Shown one piece after another: positions 1 through 10,046 of a stretch of 64,000 bases of DNA (positions are counted from its first letter, which is position 1; every line of letters starts with the position of its first letter). Under the pieces are notes generated by a model. It searched no databases and was not told the DNA's origin. It saw only the letters and a program-made list of their open reading frames with translations. Source of the DNA: Puccinia triticina (taxonomy: Eukaryota > Basidiomycota > Pucciniomycetes > Pucciniales > Pucciniaceae); the NCBI RefSeq assembly GCF_026914185.1, contig NC_070569.1, forward strand, positions 2,170,001 through 2,234,000, in the 5' to 3' direction. The position numbers and the translations under genes are program-made.

Positions 1-3000
1 CTGAAGACAAAAACCTTTCTCTGTCTGCCGGATCTGAATGCCCACTAACGACGACAGAGCCTCGTCCCATTTGAGCGTAAGCGCCTCCGATAGCCCTTCC
101 TTGAGTCGCGCCATCAGAGCATCCGAACTGGCCACCAGGAGCCCATCATCCACATGGATCCATAAGAAAGCCACGTCATTCCCCCGCTTGTAGGTGTAAG
201 TACTTTGATCTTGCGGGTTTGCCTCGAATCCAATTTTCCCCAGCGCCGTCTTGAGGTGTAACCACCAGCACCTCCCCGCTTGCTTAGTCCCATACAAAGC
301 TTTCTTGAGTTTCCAAACTTTCCCGGGAGTAACAGGATATCCCGGCGGAGGGACTACCCACACATCTTCATCAATTTCACTGTGAAGGAATGCGGTCTTC
401 ATGTCAAACGAAGCAACTGGCCACTTGAGCTTTGCCGCCACCGTCAGCGCCGTCCTCATCAAAGCAAAAGTCGGTGTTGGCGCAAAGGTTTCGTCGTAGT
501 TGACCTTCTTTATCTGCTTGTGACCGCCCACAATTATCCGGGCTTTCCTCCTCCTGAGCGCCCCTTGCATCGTCCTCTTGGTACCAAGCAGCCACCTAGA
601 CCTGAGTAGCTTCTTTTTATCTGCAGGCGGATCGTCCTCCATCGCGACCCCCAGCTCCTCCAGCGACCTCCTTTCCTCATCCATTGCGCCTCGCCACTCG
701 CCAGCCTGCGGAGATTCAATCGCCTCACGATAAGTCGGGGAGTCACCGCCGTATGGGTCACGCCCCTCCAACGCCGCCAGCACCGTGTCCTGAAGATCCA
801 GCTCGTCACCCAGCCTGAAGTCCCCAAGCCGCTCGCATTCAATAGCAGAGCAGACGACCTCCATGTCCGTTCCAGCGTCCACGACGTCCGCCATCACATG
901 AGGTTTGTCCTCTTCAAACTGAACCGAAGCCGCCACCGACACCTTTTTTGTCTTCTCATCCCACAGAAGCCAGCCCTTCGACTCTGGCGCCACGCCGATG
1001 TGCCTGGTCTTCTCAGAGTAAGGCACCATTTGCTTCTTGTGCGTATGATCATACATATACGCCACGCACCCAAACACCCTCAACAACGCTAATGATGGCT
1101 TCGTCCCGAGGACCTTCTCAATAGGCGTCACTTCGTGCCCCCGATGCACCAACCGATTGAAGATGTATGCCGCCTGCCGGAACGCATATGACCACAGATA
1201 CTTGGGCAGTCTCTTCGTGTGAAGCAGCGACCTCGCCATTTCCGCCAGCGTCCGGTTCACCCTCTCAATTGCCCCGTTTTGATGGTGTTCATGCGGTACG
1301 GCCTTCTCGTGGACAATTCCCTCAGTCGCCAGGAATTCAGCCATCTTTCCACTCCTTACAAACTCCAAGGCATTATCCGTACGTACTCTCTTCACCTTCC
1401 GCCCAGACAGATTGTTGAACTTCCTGATCCAGTTCATGACCTCTTGTGTCGCGTCGCCCTTTGTCTTGATAGGAATCGCCGAGACCATCCCAGAATTCAG
1501 GTCTTGAACCGAGAGGACATACTTGAACTTGTCTATGGACTGGTCGTATGGCCCGATGAGATCCGCCGCCACCACATCCCCAGGCTCCAGGCAGATGTTC
1601 CTCGACGGCGAGTCAACAGGCGAGTGCACTGCTTTCATGGTGGCGCACGTATCGCATCCCCTGTTCGGTGCCACCTCGAACCCCGGCACATCCAGCACCG
1701 CCCCTTTCTTCACTGACTCTCGGAGCATTCTCAGAGATAAGTGACCTATCCTCTCGTGCATCACAGACCCTTGGATCGACGTCGCAGCCGCGAAAATCTC
1801 CGACAAAGTACACCGCAAGAAACAGCGGTCATTGATTTCAAATGAGGGAAAGAGAACATTATTTTGGACAAGTGTATATTTTTCTCCATCCCACCTGACT
1901 TCGCCGTCTCTCTTCCTGAACTTGCCCAAAGAGATGATTGTCCCGCTGATGTTCGGGCAATACAGCACGTTCGTTACTTTCAATTTTCCAAACGGCGTCG
2001 GCAGCTCGATGTCCCCGAATTGCTTCACGGGAAATCGGTCTGTAGAGGCAACTATAAGGGACATGGAGATTGGCCTGAGAGATGTAAAGAGACAAACATC
2101 GTTGCTAACGCTGTCCGTCGCGCCTGAGTCCAAGAGCGCCGCGTCGCCACTCCCCGGCTGTTTCTCAATCGACGCCACTGCCGCTTTGGAGCGCTGCATG
2201 AGAGCAGGATGACACACCGACGACTTCTTCAAGTGGGCATTCGGGTTCAAGAGTCGAGGATCCCCCACCGGCGGCTTTTGGTTCTTCTTGAGAGGACAGT
2301 CATTCATCCAATGACCCCATTTGTAGCAATACCGGCAGGGATTCTTCTCCGTCAAGACCCGTTTCGCCCACGCGTCGCTCTTCTCGACCATTGACTGAGA
2401 TTGGTCCCCTCCTTTCTTGACCGCTCCATTGCCAGCTCCGCCTCTCGCCGACTTATACGCGAACACCGACGACTGGGCTGGGACGACACTCGAGTTCATA
2501 CGACCCGCTATCTCCAAGATGGTTTTGGAAGAGATCATACTCTTGGGATTGACTGCAATTCGGGCATCCAGGGCATTGGCAATCCCTTGAAAGTGCGGAT
2601 GACACCTCTGATGGAGTAATAGGGCCAGGACCAAGTCTTTGCTAATCGCCCCCGTCCGCTTCTCGATCTCATCTAGACAGGTCTGCATCTCCGAGTAGGC
2701 CGTGTTCAAGTCAGCCGATACGTCCGTCGGGTCGCTCGCCTTGGTCCACCTGGACATGATGTAGGTCCATGACACGTTTGCAAATCGAGACTGAAGAGTT
2801 GTGAAAGCTACTCGCCCAGCTTTTCCCCGGACCGAAGCAACAAGTGACGGATGGACGCTGTTTTCCACTAGGACGCCCGTGAGTGCCGCCCTATCTGCAT
2901 CGACGTCCTTCGCAGTCGACCCAAAGTATTCCTCGGCTTCAAAGACTCTTGTGACCGTCGCCCTCAAGGACAGCTCCCAGTCCGGAAAGTTGACTCCGTC

Positions 3001-3234
3001 CTCGGACAATTGCGGTTCAATTGCTTTCCCTAGTTTCTGATACTTTGAAAGCGCATCCGCCAAGGCCACCGCACGTTCAGTTCCAGTCTTTGATTCAACC
3101 TTCTGCTCAACCGGTTGATTAATGTTCTGGAGTAACAATGCAAGCTGATCAAGCGTGACAAATTGGGGCCCCGCATTCGAACTTCCAGCAGGACTCTTCC
3201 CTTTGTCCACCGGCTGGCCCTCCTGAGTGCTCAT
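1..3234 (-). CDS. Ty1/copia Gag-Pol polyprotein (element H), 3' part outside the window
   Basis: One uninterrupted frame runs from an ATG at 3234 to the window edge (about 1078 codons), so the C-terminal RNase H lies outside. Domains in order: UBN2-like gag; CX2CX4HX4C zinc knuckle (Cys-Arg-Tyr-Cys...His...Cys) near residue 300; aspartic protease with LLDSGATDS near 368; integrase zinc-binding HHCC near 490-530; integrase core with Asp near 556, TDNALE near 619 and the Glu of GAIERVNR near 653; reverse transcriptase with DMKTAFLHSEID near 945, YGTKQAGRWW near 981 and HVDDGLL near 1026. The order protease-integrase-RT defines Ty1/copia. It would make the proteins for reverse transcription and integration in cytoplasmic particles. 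No stop or frameshift was seen, so the copy looks recent and possibly active. Confidence 0.93.
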   Translation of the reverse strand, partial: MSTQEGQPVDKGKSPAGSSNAGPQFVTLDQLALLLQNINQPVEQKVESKTGTERAVALADALSKYQKLGKAIEPQLSEDGVNFPDWELSLRATVTRVFEAEEYFGSTAKDVDADRAALTGVLVENSVHPSLVASVRGKAGRVAFTTLQSRFANVSWTYIMSRWTKASDPTDVSADLNTAYSEMQTCLDEIEKRTGAISKDLVLALLLHQRCHPHFQGIANALDARIAVNPKSMISSKTILEIAGRMNSSVVPAQSSVFAYKSARGGAGNGAVKKGGDQSQSMVEKSDAWAKRVLTEKNPCRYCYKWGHWMNDCPLKKNQKPPVGDPRLLNPNAHLKKSSVCHPALMQRSKAAVASIEKQPGSGDAALLDSGATDSVSNDVCLFTSLRPISMSLIVASTDRFPVKQFGDIELPTPFGKLKVTNVLYCPNISGTIISLGKFRKRDGEVRWDGEKYTLVQNNVLFPSFEINDRCFLRCTLSEIFAAATSIQGSVMHERIGHLSLRMLRESVKKGAVLDVPGFEVAPNRGCDTCATMKAVHSPVDSPSRNICLEPGDVVAADLIGPYDQSIDKFKYVLSVQDLNSGMVSAIPIKTKGDATQEVMNWIRKFNNLSGRKVKRVRTDNALEFVRSGKMAEFLATEGIVHEKAVPHEHHQNGAIERVNRTLAEMARSLLHTKRLPKYLWSYAFRQAAYIFNRLVHRGHEVTPIEKVLGTKPSLALLRVFGCVAYMYDHTHKKQMVPYSEKTRHIGVAPESKGWLLWDEKTKKVSVAASVQFEEDKPHVMADVVDAGTDMEVVCSAIECERLGDFRLGDELDLQDTVLAALEGRDPYGGDSPTYREAIESPQAGEWRGAMDEERRSLEELGVAMEDDPPADKKKLLRSRWLLGTKRTMQGALRRRKARIIVGGHKQIKKVNYDETFAPTPTFALMRTALTVAAKLKWPVASFDMKTAFLHSEIDEDVWVVPPPGYPVTPGKVWKLKKALYGTKQAGRCWWLHLKTALGKIGFEANPQDQSTYTYKRGNDVAFLWIHVDDGLLVASSDALMARLKEGLSEALTLKWDEALSSLVGIQIRQTEKGFCLQ

Positions 3235-3733
3235 TTTGTCACGACTCGCCGACGTGGAATTTGGTAGTGGAGTGTGTATGGCTGCGTACGGCGGAAAATT
3301 CAGCAAACACCTATGAGGAGATGAGTGCTCCGGTGGTAGAGGTGCAATCGGCCTAGTTGCTTGTGATTCAGATCTGATTGGGGTCGGCTTGTCGAATCGC
3401 TTCCCCAATTGAGTTCCACGAGGCAGATCCGGAATCTGAAAGTAAGACACCTTGCCTGATGCTCACAAACGTGGCGCGTAGTTCACCACAACCACTTTGG
3501 GAGATGCACACGTAGGTCGACTCACTTTAGCAGTCTGTTTGCCTAACCCTTTACGGAAAAAATTGAACTAGAACGCCTTAGTCCTCAGTTCCAACGCCCA
3601 AGACGGAATCGGGCTCGTTTTTCTTTTGCCCCTTGAGACAGAATCAAGAGTGTAGTTGAATAATCGTTTGCCCGAGTCGGAATCAGGTCCAGTGATAATG
3701 AAATGTCAAGTTCTTCAGGGAATTTTATTCGCG
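3235..3733 (-). other. 5' leader of copia element H
   Basis: About 500 bases between the primer-binding site and the Gag-Pol ATG. No conserved coding content was recognised; the frame is not continuously open. It is the untranslated leader of H and would hold packaging signals. Confidence 0.6.
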
Positions 3734-3746
3734 CAGGCTCATAACC
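3734..3746 (-). promoter_or_regulatory. Primer-binding site complementary to the anticodon region of initiator tRNA-Met
   Basis: Directly inside the LTR the minus strand reads GGTTATGAGCCTG. Its complement contains CUCAUAACC, the anticodon stem-loop of eukaryotic initiator tRNA-Met. This corresponds to the half-tRNA priming known for Drosophila copia and yeast Ty5, rather than priming from the tRNA 3' end. Copia E in this window carries the same GGTTATGAGC just after its LTR. Confidence 0.75.
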
Positions 3747-3853
3747 TATTGAGCGAGATGATGGTAGAGCGATGAATTTCCAAATTCCCCCGGGGGTCAA
3801 ATCCCCCTACAATGCCGTGCCTAAATACAAGTTTTGTTGTGTAACCCCCAACA
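3747..3853 (-). repeat. Ultra-short 5' LTR (107 bp) of copia element H
   Basis: On the minus strand it begins TGTTGGGGGTTACACAAC and ends CGCTCAATA immediately before the primer-binding site. A homologous copy of exactly the same length lies at 44291-44397 with a 5-bp target-site duplication, which independently fixes both ends. Ends are imperfect inverted repeats (TGTTG/CAATA). Confidence 0.85.
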
Positions 3854-5150
3854 GGCCAGCCTGGATCTAGTCAACTCAAACATTGGAATACTGCTCTAAG
3901 CAACCTTCAAGATCTACAGAACATCTATCCCCATCAGACTCCCAATCTTCCAACAGCAGCAGATCATCCCATGGGGGCAACTCTTGCTGGCTGTCATCCA
4001 GAAAACCTTGAAAAACTCACCCAGCTTCCCAATCAACTCTGATGACCTAGTTTGCCTTGGCCAATTTGATGAATTTGTGAATATACAAGCCAAGACCAGC
4101 ATTGGCATACACAGGATCCCAAAGAAGGCAATCCCGCGGCCTCAGTGGCCTGTTGGATAGCCTGCAAAAGTCTCAATATGCTTCTGAAATGGCATCGGCG
4201 ACTGGGTCCTCTAAGACTGTGTGATCATGCTCAATGGAGACATGTATGTCATATGTCCCTATCTACCCAAGAACATGTCAGTATTATTTTTTTGGTTAGT
4301 TGCAAGATTGACATCTGATATCTGGCATGATTTATCTGGTGTGATGCCACTTTCCTGCTGTAATTTGTTATTGTTCTTCTTGACAGCCAAACTCGACTTG
4401 ATCTCCAAAACGGACAGGATGGGCAAAAGACTCATGTGGATCTACAAGCAGCTCTGAAGGGTTGGTTTGGTGGACTATCTCAACTCAATCTTGGATATTC
4501 CAAACAAGCCGGTGGATGAGCAGAGGTGTACCAGTATGCCCCGGAGGAAGGGCCAAAATGAATTTGAGGAAGGAGCGGATTGAGGCAATTGTCACCCCGC
4601 CTGATCAGGGCCCGTTTCTGATGACCCCCTGTACAATTGAGATGAACGAGAACAAGGAGGAAGCTGTCACCAATCTACTCTGTTCCCGGTACTCTACCTC
4701 CTCCACGCGCCAAAGGAACATGGCTGTCATCCAGCCAAACCCTACCAATTAACACGTCCGTGGATGTGCTCATGAGAGCCTACCAGAGCCAAATTGATGT
4801 TTTTCTCTAAGACTAAGTCAAGGGAATGCAAACGCAGGAAATCCAAAAAGGACAAGTGAGCTGCCAAAGCCAAATCAATGATCTGGGACTCAGATACGGG
4901 AGCCAACTCCCCTGCAGATGACCTTAGACACGTGCTGCAAGGGTGCAGTCTACCTTTCCCATCTGTATGGGATCCATGTAGTGTCAATGCAGGCCTGGAT
5001 GGCGGATCTTCTGGAGGGGGAGGCCTACTTGGGCCGGCTTCAGCAGACTTCAAGAAGAAGACCAACAGCCTGGTTGGCTGGCTGGTCAGGGCCCCCCAAC
5101 TGGTTCCCACTGGGATTGCAGGCGTGAGCATTGAAAAGGACTAGCCTCTG
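3854..5150 (+). pseudogene. Decayed coding debris, unrecognised (possible transposase remnant)
   Basis: Several short open stretches in different frames look protein-like: around 4390-4457 (a phrase LISKTDRMGKRLMWIYKQL), 4462-4752, 4760-4810 (VDVLMRAYQSQIDVFL) and 4878-5144. They are separated by stops and frame changes, and an intron-like stretch with CTTGACAG precedes the first. The general style recalls KDZ-type transposases of basidiomycetes, but I found no diagnostic catalytic motif, so the assignment is only a guess. It could equally be a broken host gene. It lies between the LTR of H and a tandem repeat block. Confidence 0.25.
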
Positions 5151-5152
5151 GG

Positions 5153-5650
5153 GAGAGCATTTATCATGTAATCTTATTCAATATAGAGCATTTGGGCTCC
5201 ATTTGATTTACAGTTGCGGCAATTTTCCACCCCAATGTGCATGCTTGCAGCCTAATTAGCGGGATTTTCACCTGTTTTTGCTGTTTCACACCAGTGTGTA
5301 ATGCCACAATCAGTGAGGAGAGTGTTTATTATGGAAGCTATTCAATGGAGAACATTTGGGCACCATTTGATCTACAGTTTCAGCATTTGTCCACCCCAAT
5401 GTACATGCTTGCAACCTAAATAGCAGGATTTTCACCTGTTTTTGCTGTTTTGCACTAGTGTGTAGTGCCACAATCAGTACAGAGGGTGCTGATCATGAGA
5501 TAATATTCAATGAAGAAAATTTGCACACCATTCAATTTACAGTTGCACATTTTTCCACCCCAATGTGCATGCTTGCAGTCTAAATAGTAGGATTTACACC
5601 TGTTGTTGCTGTTTTGCACCAGTGTGTCATGCCACAATCAGTGAGGAGAG
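5153..5650. repeat. Tandem repeat, three units of about 164 bp
   Basis: The landmark CCACCCCAATGTGCATGC recurs with its AATG at 5234, 5398 and 5562, an exact 164-bp spacing. GAGAG-type landmarks recur at 5153, 5318, 5482 and 5646. Units differ by scattered substitutions and small indels. No coding content was seen. The array ends within about 12 bases of the left end of the Harbinger element. Confidence 0.85.
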
Positions 5651-5661
5651 TGTTAATATTA

Positions 5662-6409
5662 GAGCATCCTTATCGGTGCAGCTAGTTTGGCTCACAGCTA
5701 AAATTGGAAATTAGCTTAGCTAAGTTAGCGCGACCGTTTCAACAACACTGGTCTCAGCTAAACTAGCAAGCTCAACCAATCACACTCAACCGTACCAGTA
5801 GCAATCTTAGCTACTGCAAACCATGTACTGTTAATGCAAGCGATGCCGCCTTCTTGATGACCTGTTTGGATCTGAAACTGAGGATGAGGAGGATGAAATT
5901 GACTCACTAGAAGAATTCAATCTCAAAAGTGACAAAGACGAGAAACCTAAGCCTGAAATCCAACGCCGCCCAAACAAAGAGAGACAAAATGTGGAGTATG
6001 TGCTTTGCTTTTTTCTTTCTAATGTGTGTACATAGAAGGAACACTAACACACTGTGATCTGATCTAGGACTGTACTGGCAAGCTTATAAAAGATCAACTC
6101 TGCGCTTCGACAGCTAGCATATGGATGCGCAATGGATACGACGGACAAATACTGTTGGCTCAGCAAAACAACGGCGCGCAGGTGCTTGATTGAGTTCACC
6201 AGTACAATTGACCGTCTTTACAGCCAAGAATACCTTTGTAGGCCCAATCCCAAAGACTTGATAAGGCTCCTCAATGTGAATAATGAATGCGGCTTTCCTG
6301 GCTGCATTGGAAGCTTGGACTGCATGCACTGGGCATGGAAAAACTGCCTGAGTGCAATTGCTGGTCAGCATAAAGGAAAGGAGAAGAAACCAACCGTTGT
6401 ATTAGAAGC
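5662..6409 (+). pseudogene. PIF/Harbinger transposon, left part with 5' transposase exons
   Basis: After TTA (5659-5661, the usual Harbinger target trinucleotide) the element starts GAGCATCCTTATCGGTGC. An acidic N-terminal segment (LFGSETEDEEDEID) is readable at about 5845-5995, followed by a 72-nt GT-AG intron (5996-6067) and a DDE_Tnp_4 segment at 6068-6409. That segment includes the conserved GFPGCIGSLDCMHW, which carries the first catalytic Asp, followed by GKEKKPTVVLEAVAG. The product would be the cut-and-paste nuclease. The start codon region is broken and a stop interrupts exon 2 (TATAAAAGATC). The coding region is cut inside codons for LEAVA by the 5' LTR of gypsy A and resumes at 36388. 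Confidence 0.85.
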
Positions 6410-6772
6410 TGTAGCGGGGCTACATGTGCCGGGCTACAGATCTCACACTAGATGAGTAGAGGCCATTGAGCCCTGCATTATATAGGGTACTCAATGGCCA
6501 CTCATTAAGAGACAAGACTAGGCCTGGCGTTAGTGTGCCAAGCAGTTCAGTTGTTTTTGTTCTCTTCTCAGCCGAAGAGGCTTTTACTTTCCAGTTGCTA
6601 TGCACGTCTCTTTAGTGCACTTGTGTTCACTTGTATGACATGTTGCTCTTGGCTCCTATATGTAGGAGCCTCTCTTGTAGGGACTTTGTCCCCTTTCTCT
6701 CTATCTTCAGTCATCCCAAAATCAATTCAATTCCCTAGGCAAATTTTTGATTCCTGTACGCGCACCAGCACA
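6410..6772 (+). repeat. 5' LTR of gypsy A
   Basis: Begins TGTAGCGGGGCTAC and ends GCACCAGCACA. It matches the split 3' LTR (15521-15821 plus pieces at 35954-36387) along its length, with substitutions and an indel near 15765, so the element is old. It is followed by a TGG-starting primer site. Confidence 0.88.
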
Positions 6773-6773
6773 G

Positions 6774-6785
6774 TGGTAGCAAGAG
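6774..6785 (+). promoter_or_regulatory. Probable primer-binding site of gypsy A
   Basis: TGGTAGCAAGAG starts one base after the LTR end. It begins with TGG, the complement of tRNA CCA, and resembles the TGGTATCAGAGC class complementary to initiator Met tRNA. The exact primer tRNA was not determined. Confidence 0.5.
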
Positions 6786-7976
6786 TTAAAAATTTCAAAA
6801 CTTTTTTAAAAAGATAAAATAACCTTCCCAGACTCCATCTCCTTTTGCGAAGCGCACAATGGCGTATCCCCAATTTTTTTTCTTTTCTTTGTGTTCTTCC
6901 TACTTGTGACCAAGTACAACCAGCGGCAATTTTGTTAAATCTTTATTTGACCTACCCCTCATATTCACTGATTAGAGTTAGTTTGAGATATTTTCTTTGC
7001 CGTTTAAAGTCTAAATCCCTCACCTACTTTTTGAGAGATTAAGGAGAACTGAAATGCATTTCTCTTAGACACGTTTTTCTTAGGGTTGTAGGGCTAGTTA
7101 CAAGTTTTAGACAGGCAAATGAGTTTTACCTGAAAGCAGTGCGAGTGACGACGCTGACTTGAAAGTTAAGAGCAAGAAGTCTTGCGAGCCGTTATCTGTG
7201 CGTCACCGTTGTGCCGTTAGCAGCTTGTTCTCGCTTAGATATTTTGGGGTGTAAGTCTTCTCTTACTTGGCCGGGTTTTTCCCAGGCTTGAGCCTTTAGC
7301 TGAGACGGTCCAATAGAGATGCGCTCCCTACACTTTCTGTTGAACGTAGTGGTTAGCTCAGCATCTCTTTTTCTCGGCCGTTGTCTCTGGCTTAGGACCT
7401 TTCCACTTACTTAGCTCCTTTCCTGTTTGGTTGGGAGTGTTCGTGGTCCGGGTCTTGTTCTTGAGTTCTGGTGCTGCAAGTAACACGGTCGAGCATTTCG
7501 CCACAACTGGTTAGTTAGCTGGACAGTTCACAGTTGCTCACCTTTGGTGTTGGATGTGATCCTGTCCAGTAACAATGATCAACGGAGTTTGTCCGTGTTT
7601 TCAATCTTGCTGTCCTCGGTAGATGTACCTGCTATCATCAGAGTTGATGAATTCAGTTTTCCATCTCCGCAAGCAGCTTGGGCTGCAGAAAGAGGTTTGC
7701 TTTGCTTACCTGATTCCGCAGCTTCTGTGGTTCGCGGCGCTTTCCTTAGATTGCGCCGTTTGCCAGGGTCTGTATTCTTACACTTATCAGCAAGAACGTA
7801 AAGACTGCGGGTAATTATTGCCTTTAGAGTCTTGGCCAAGTCAGTTTCTCAAGGAAACTTGACCTCTGGTGCAGCCTAGGCAGAGCAGAGTTCTCTGCGG
7901 ATTGGTGTTGCTGGAGAAGCATCACGGAAGTCAGCTTACTGACTATCCCTCACATTTTTTTGTCTGTATAGTCACC
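6786..7976 (+). other. Leader region of gypsy A, no recognisable gene
   Basis: About 1.2 kb between the primer site and the first plausible gag ATG at 7977 (context CACCATGGGC). Short open stretches exist on both strands, but none shows a conserved domain. It is T-rich near 6880-7070. I see no further insertion with a duplication here. Confidence 0.5.
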
Positions 7977-8086
7977 ATGGGCTTACCTTGTTCAGGACGC
8001 AACTCGCCCACCGGGAAAAAAAACTCAGGAGGAGGCTTGAACGCAGCGTTACCGCCGCCGGCAAATGGCCTGAAATATACAAAGGA

Positions 8087-8955
8087 TGTGAGCCTGAGCC
8101 TCTATAGTGGCTACAGGACACAAGAAAAATGGGGGACACTGGTTGTATTTCTTGGGATAAAGAACTACAAACAGAGAGTAAGAGAAAAGGAGAAATAGAG
8201 AGAAGGAGAAATGTATGATCTGGAGGGGGTCTATCTACTCCTTATAGGAGGATCCCCAAAAGTCAACTTGAACCACCTGGAAGAGTGGTAAGGACATCTG
8301 TGCCAGACCAACAAGGGCTACAGCCTCCGCACGCACCAAGGAGACGGTGGGGGGACACAGAATAGTAACACTAATCTGCTCTGATTTTTAGACTGAGTCT
8401 AGGATTAACAGAGTAACCTTTGATCTTGAGAGGGGTGGATGTGAAGAGAAATAAAGAGAAGCAATCAAGAGACACAGAGAATCACTCTGGATAATCAAGG
8501 TTCAAAGGAAGATTATGCTTACTGTCAATAACCTAGGCGCCTGTGACAGTAGGTGTACTGGGAGCGTGGTATCCTCTTGTGTGGTGATCCTGGGTTATCT
8601 ACGGCGTGGTTCTGGGTTGTCTGAATTCTATAGATCCTCCTCAGGCAAGGGGGATCCTGACTTCAAAAATTTTCACAGTTTGCTTATTTAATTACATATG
8701 CACATGTGGTTTGGCGTGCCTGGTAGCGCTGACACGTCACAACTGCGCATGCGCGCCACAACTCAAGAACTCAGGGAAGGAGTAGAGTTACAGAGAATTG
8801 GTAAGTTGTAACTAGGGTTAAAATTGCATGAGGAAACAGAATATGAAGTCAGAACAAGGGTATCTCTTAAGGTGAAAAAGATATGAAGTAATTCATATGT
8901 AAAAAGTAGACAAAAGGCAGACTTTAGGTCAGCTGTGTTGACTCTAAGGCTGACA
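8087..8955. repeat. Solo LTR D inside gag of gypsy A
   Basis: Starts TGTGAGCCTGAGCC and ends CTAAGGCTGACA. It is flanked by the 5-bp duplication AAGGA (8082-8086 and 8956-8960). Removing 869 bp plus one AAGGA restores the gag frame, which confirms the boundaries. Its full-length relative is not in the window. Confidence 0.88.
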
Positions 8956-9333
8956 AAGGAGGAGATCAACTCTATGGGAAAAGATCAACGTCAGGGACTG
9001 AATTTTCATGTGGAGCTAGTGGACTATAGTACTTACGATCTTGTGGATGGTGACGCTGTAGGTTCATCATTGGCTTCTTCAGCCCAAGATGACAACAACA
9101 TGAGACTGAGTCTTACTGATGCGTTTGAACAGATGCTGATCAACAGCAAACAAAGTTTGGGGGGCTCTAAAACAGCAGCTGATCCCCCTGCTGCGACCTC
9201 CAAGAGTGGGGTTAAGCCAACGGACCCTCCGGTCGTTCCACCTAAACACTCCAGCGGATCCGCAACGGTCAAGCTGATTGAACCAGATGTGGTTGCACCT
9301 CCCAAGAAGAAACAATTTGAGTTGGAGGCCCGC

Positions 9334-10046
9334 TATGGAGCTCCGTCCGGTGCTAGGCCGGCGGCAGCGCTGGGAGGGGAATGGTGTCGGGTGACTGCCC
9401 TCACGGATCGGTCCGGAAAGATGAGACGGAAGATTCGAGGTGATAGCGTTGTGGAGGTGGTTTTGAGAGTTCGCCGAGGGTTGGATTCTCGGCGGCGGTT
9501 TTGTTGAGGATTCTGGGATGATTTGAGGGATTCGTCGAAAGGAGTTGGATTCTTGGGACTTGGACTCTGGATTCTAGACTCTGGACTCGAGATGGCGGAT
9601 CAGAATGCCATGCCGCTCCCCTCCTCCAAGTTCTGCGAACTTGGACTCGGGGAGACAACATGTCACATAAATTTCATCATCTCCTTGCGCGCCGTGCGCG
9701 CGCACACATCACAACACACAGACAAAAGACAAGAACCAAAAAAGAAAAACAGAAGCAAAACCAAAAGAAAACAACACAACAGATCACACAGCCTAAGAGA
9801 TGAGAAAGACCTGACACACACCAGAGAGAAGGAAGAAAAGAAATAGATAAAGCAAAACAGAAGACAAGGAATAAAACCCACAGCACAAACTGTGTTAGGA
9901 CCAAGAAAAGTAGAAAAGGGAGAGGGAATAGAGGAATAAGGACAAAACAAGAGAAGAAAGGGTAGTCTTGAGAGTCTTGATCTTGAGATGAGCGCCGGTG
10001 AAATTCGGGACTGAAAGATGAGTTGACTACCGGGTTGACCGCCACA
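9334..10046 (-). repeat. Solo LTR L (gypsy F family) inside gag of gypsy A, reverse orientation
   Basis: Its reverse complement aligns with the F LTR (59920-60706). Shared landmarks include TTTCCGGA, GCACCGG-CGGAG-TCCA near the 3' end and a CATGTT...CCCC-GAGTC block in the middle. It begins TGTGGCGGTC on the minus strand and ends CTCCATA (F ends TTCCACA). It is flanked by CCGC (9330-9333 and 10047-10050), and the gag frame is restored across it. Only one LTR remains, so the internal part was lost by LTR-LTR recombination. Confidence 0.82.

Noticed and set aside
3860..5150. KDZ-type transposase gene
   Set aside because: A few phrases recall the family, but no catalytic motif or continuous frame could be shown, so only an unnamed pseudogene is reported.
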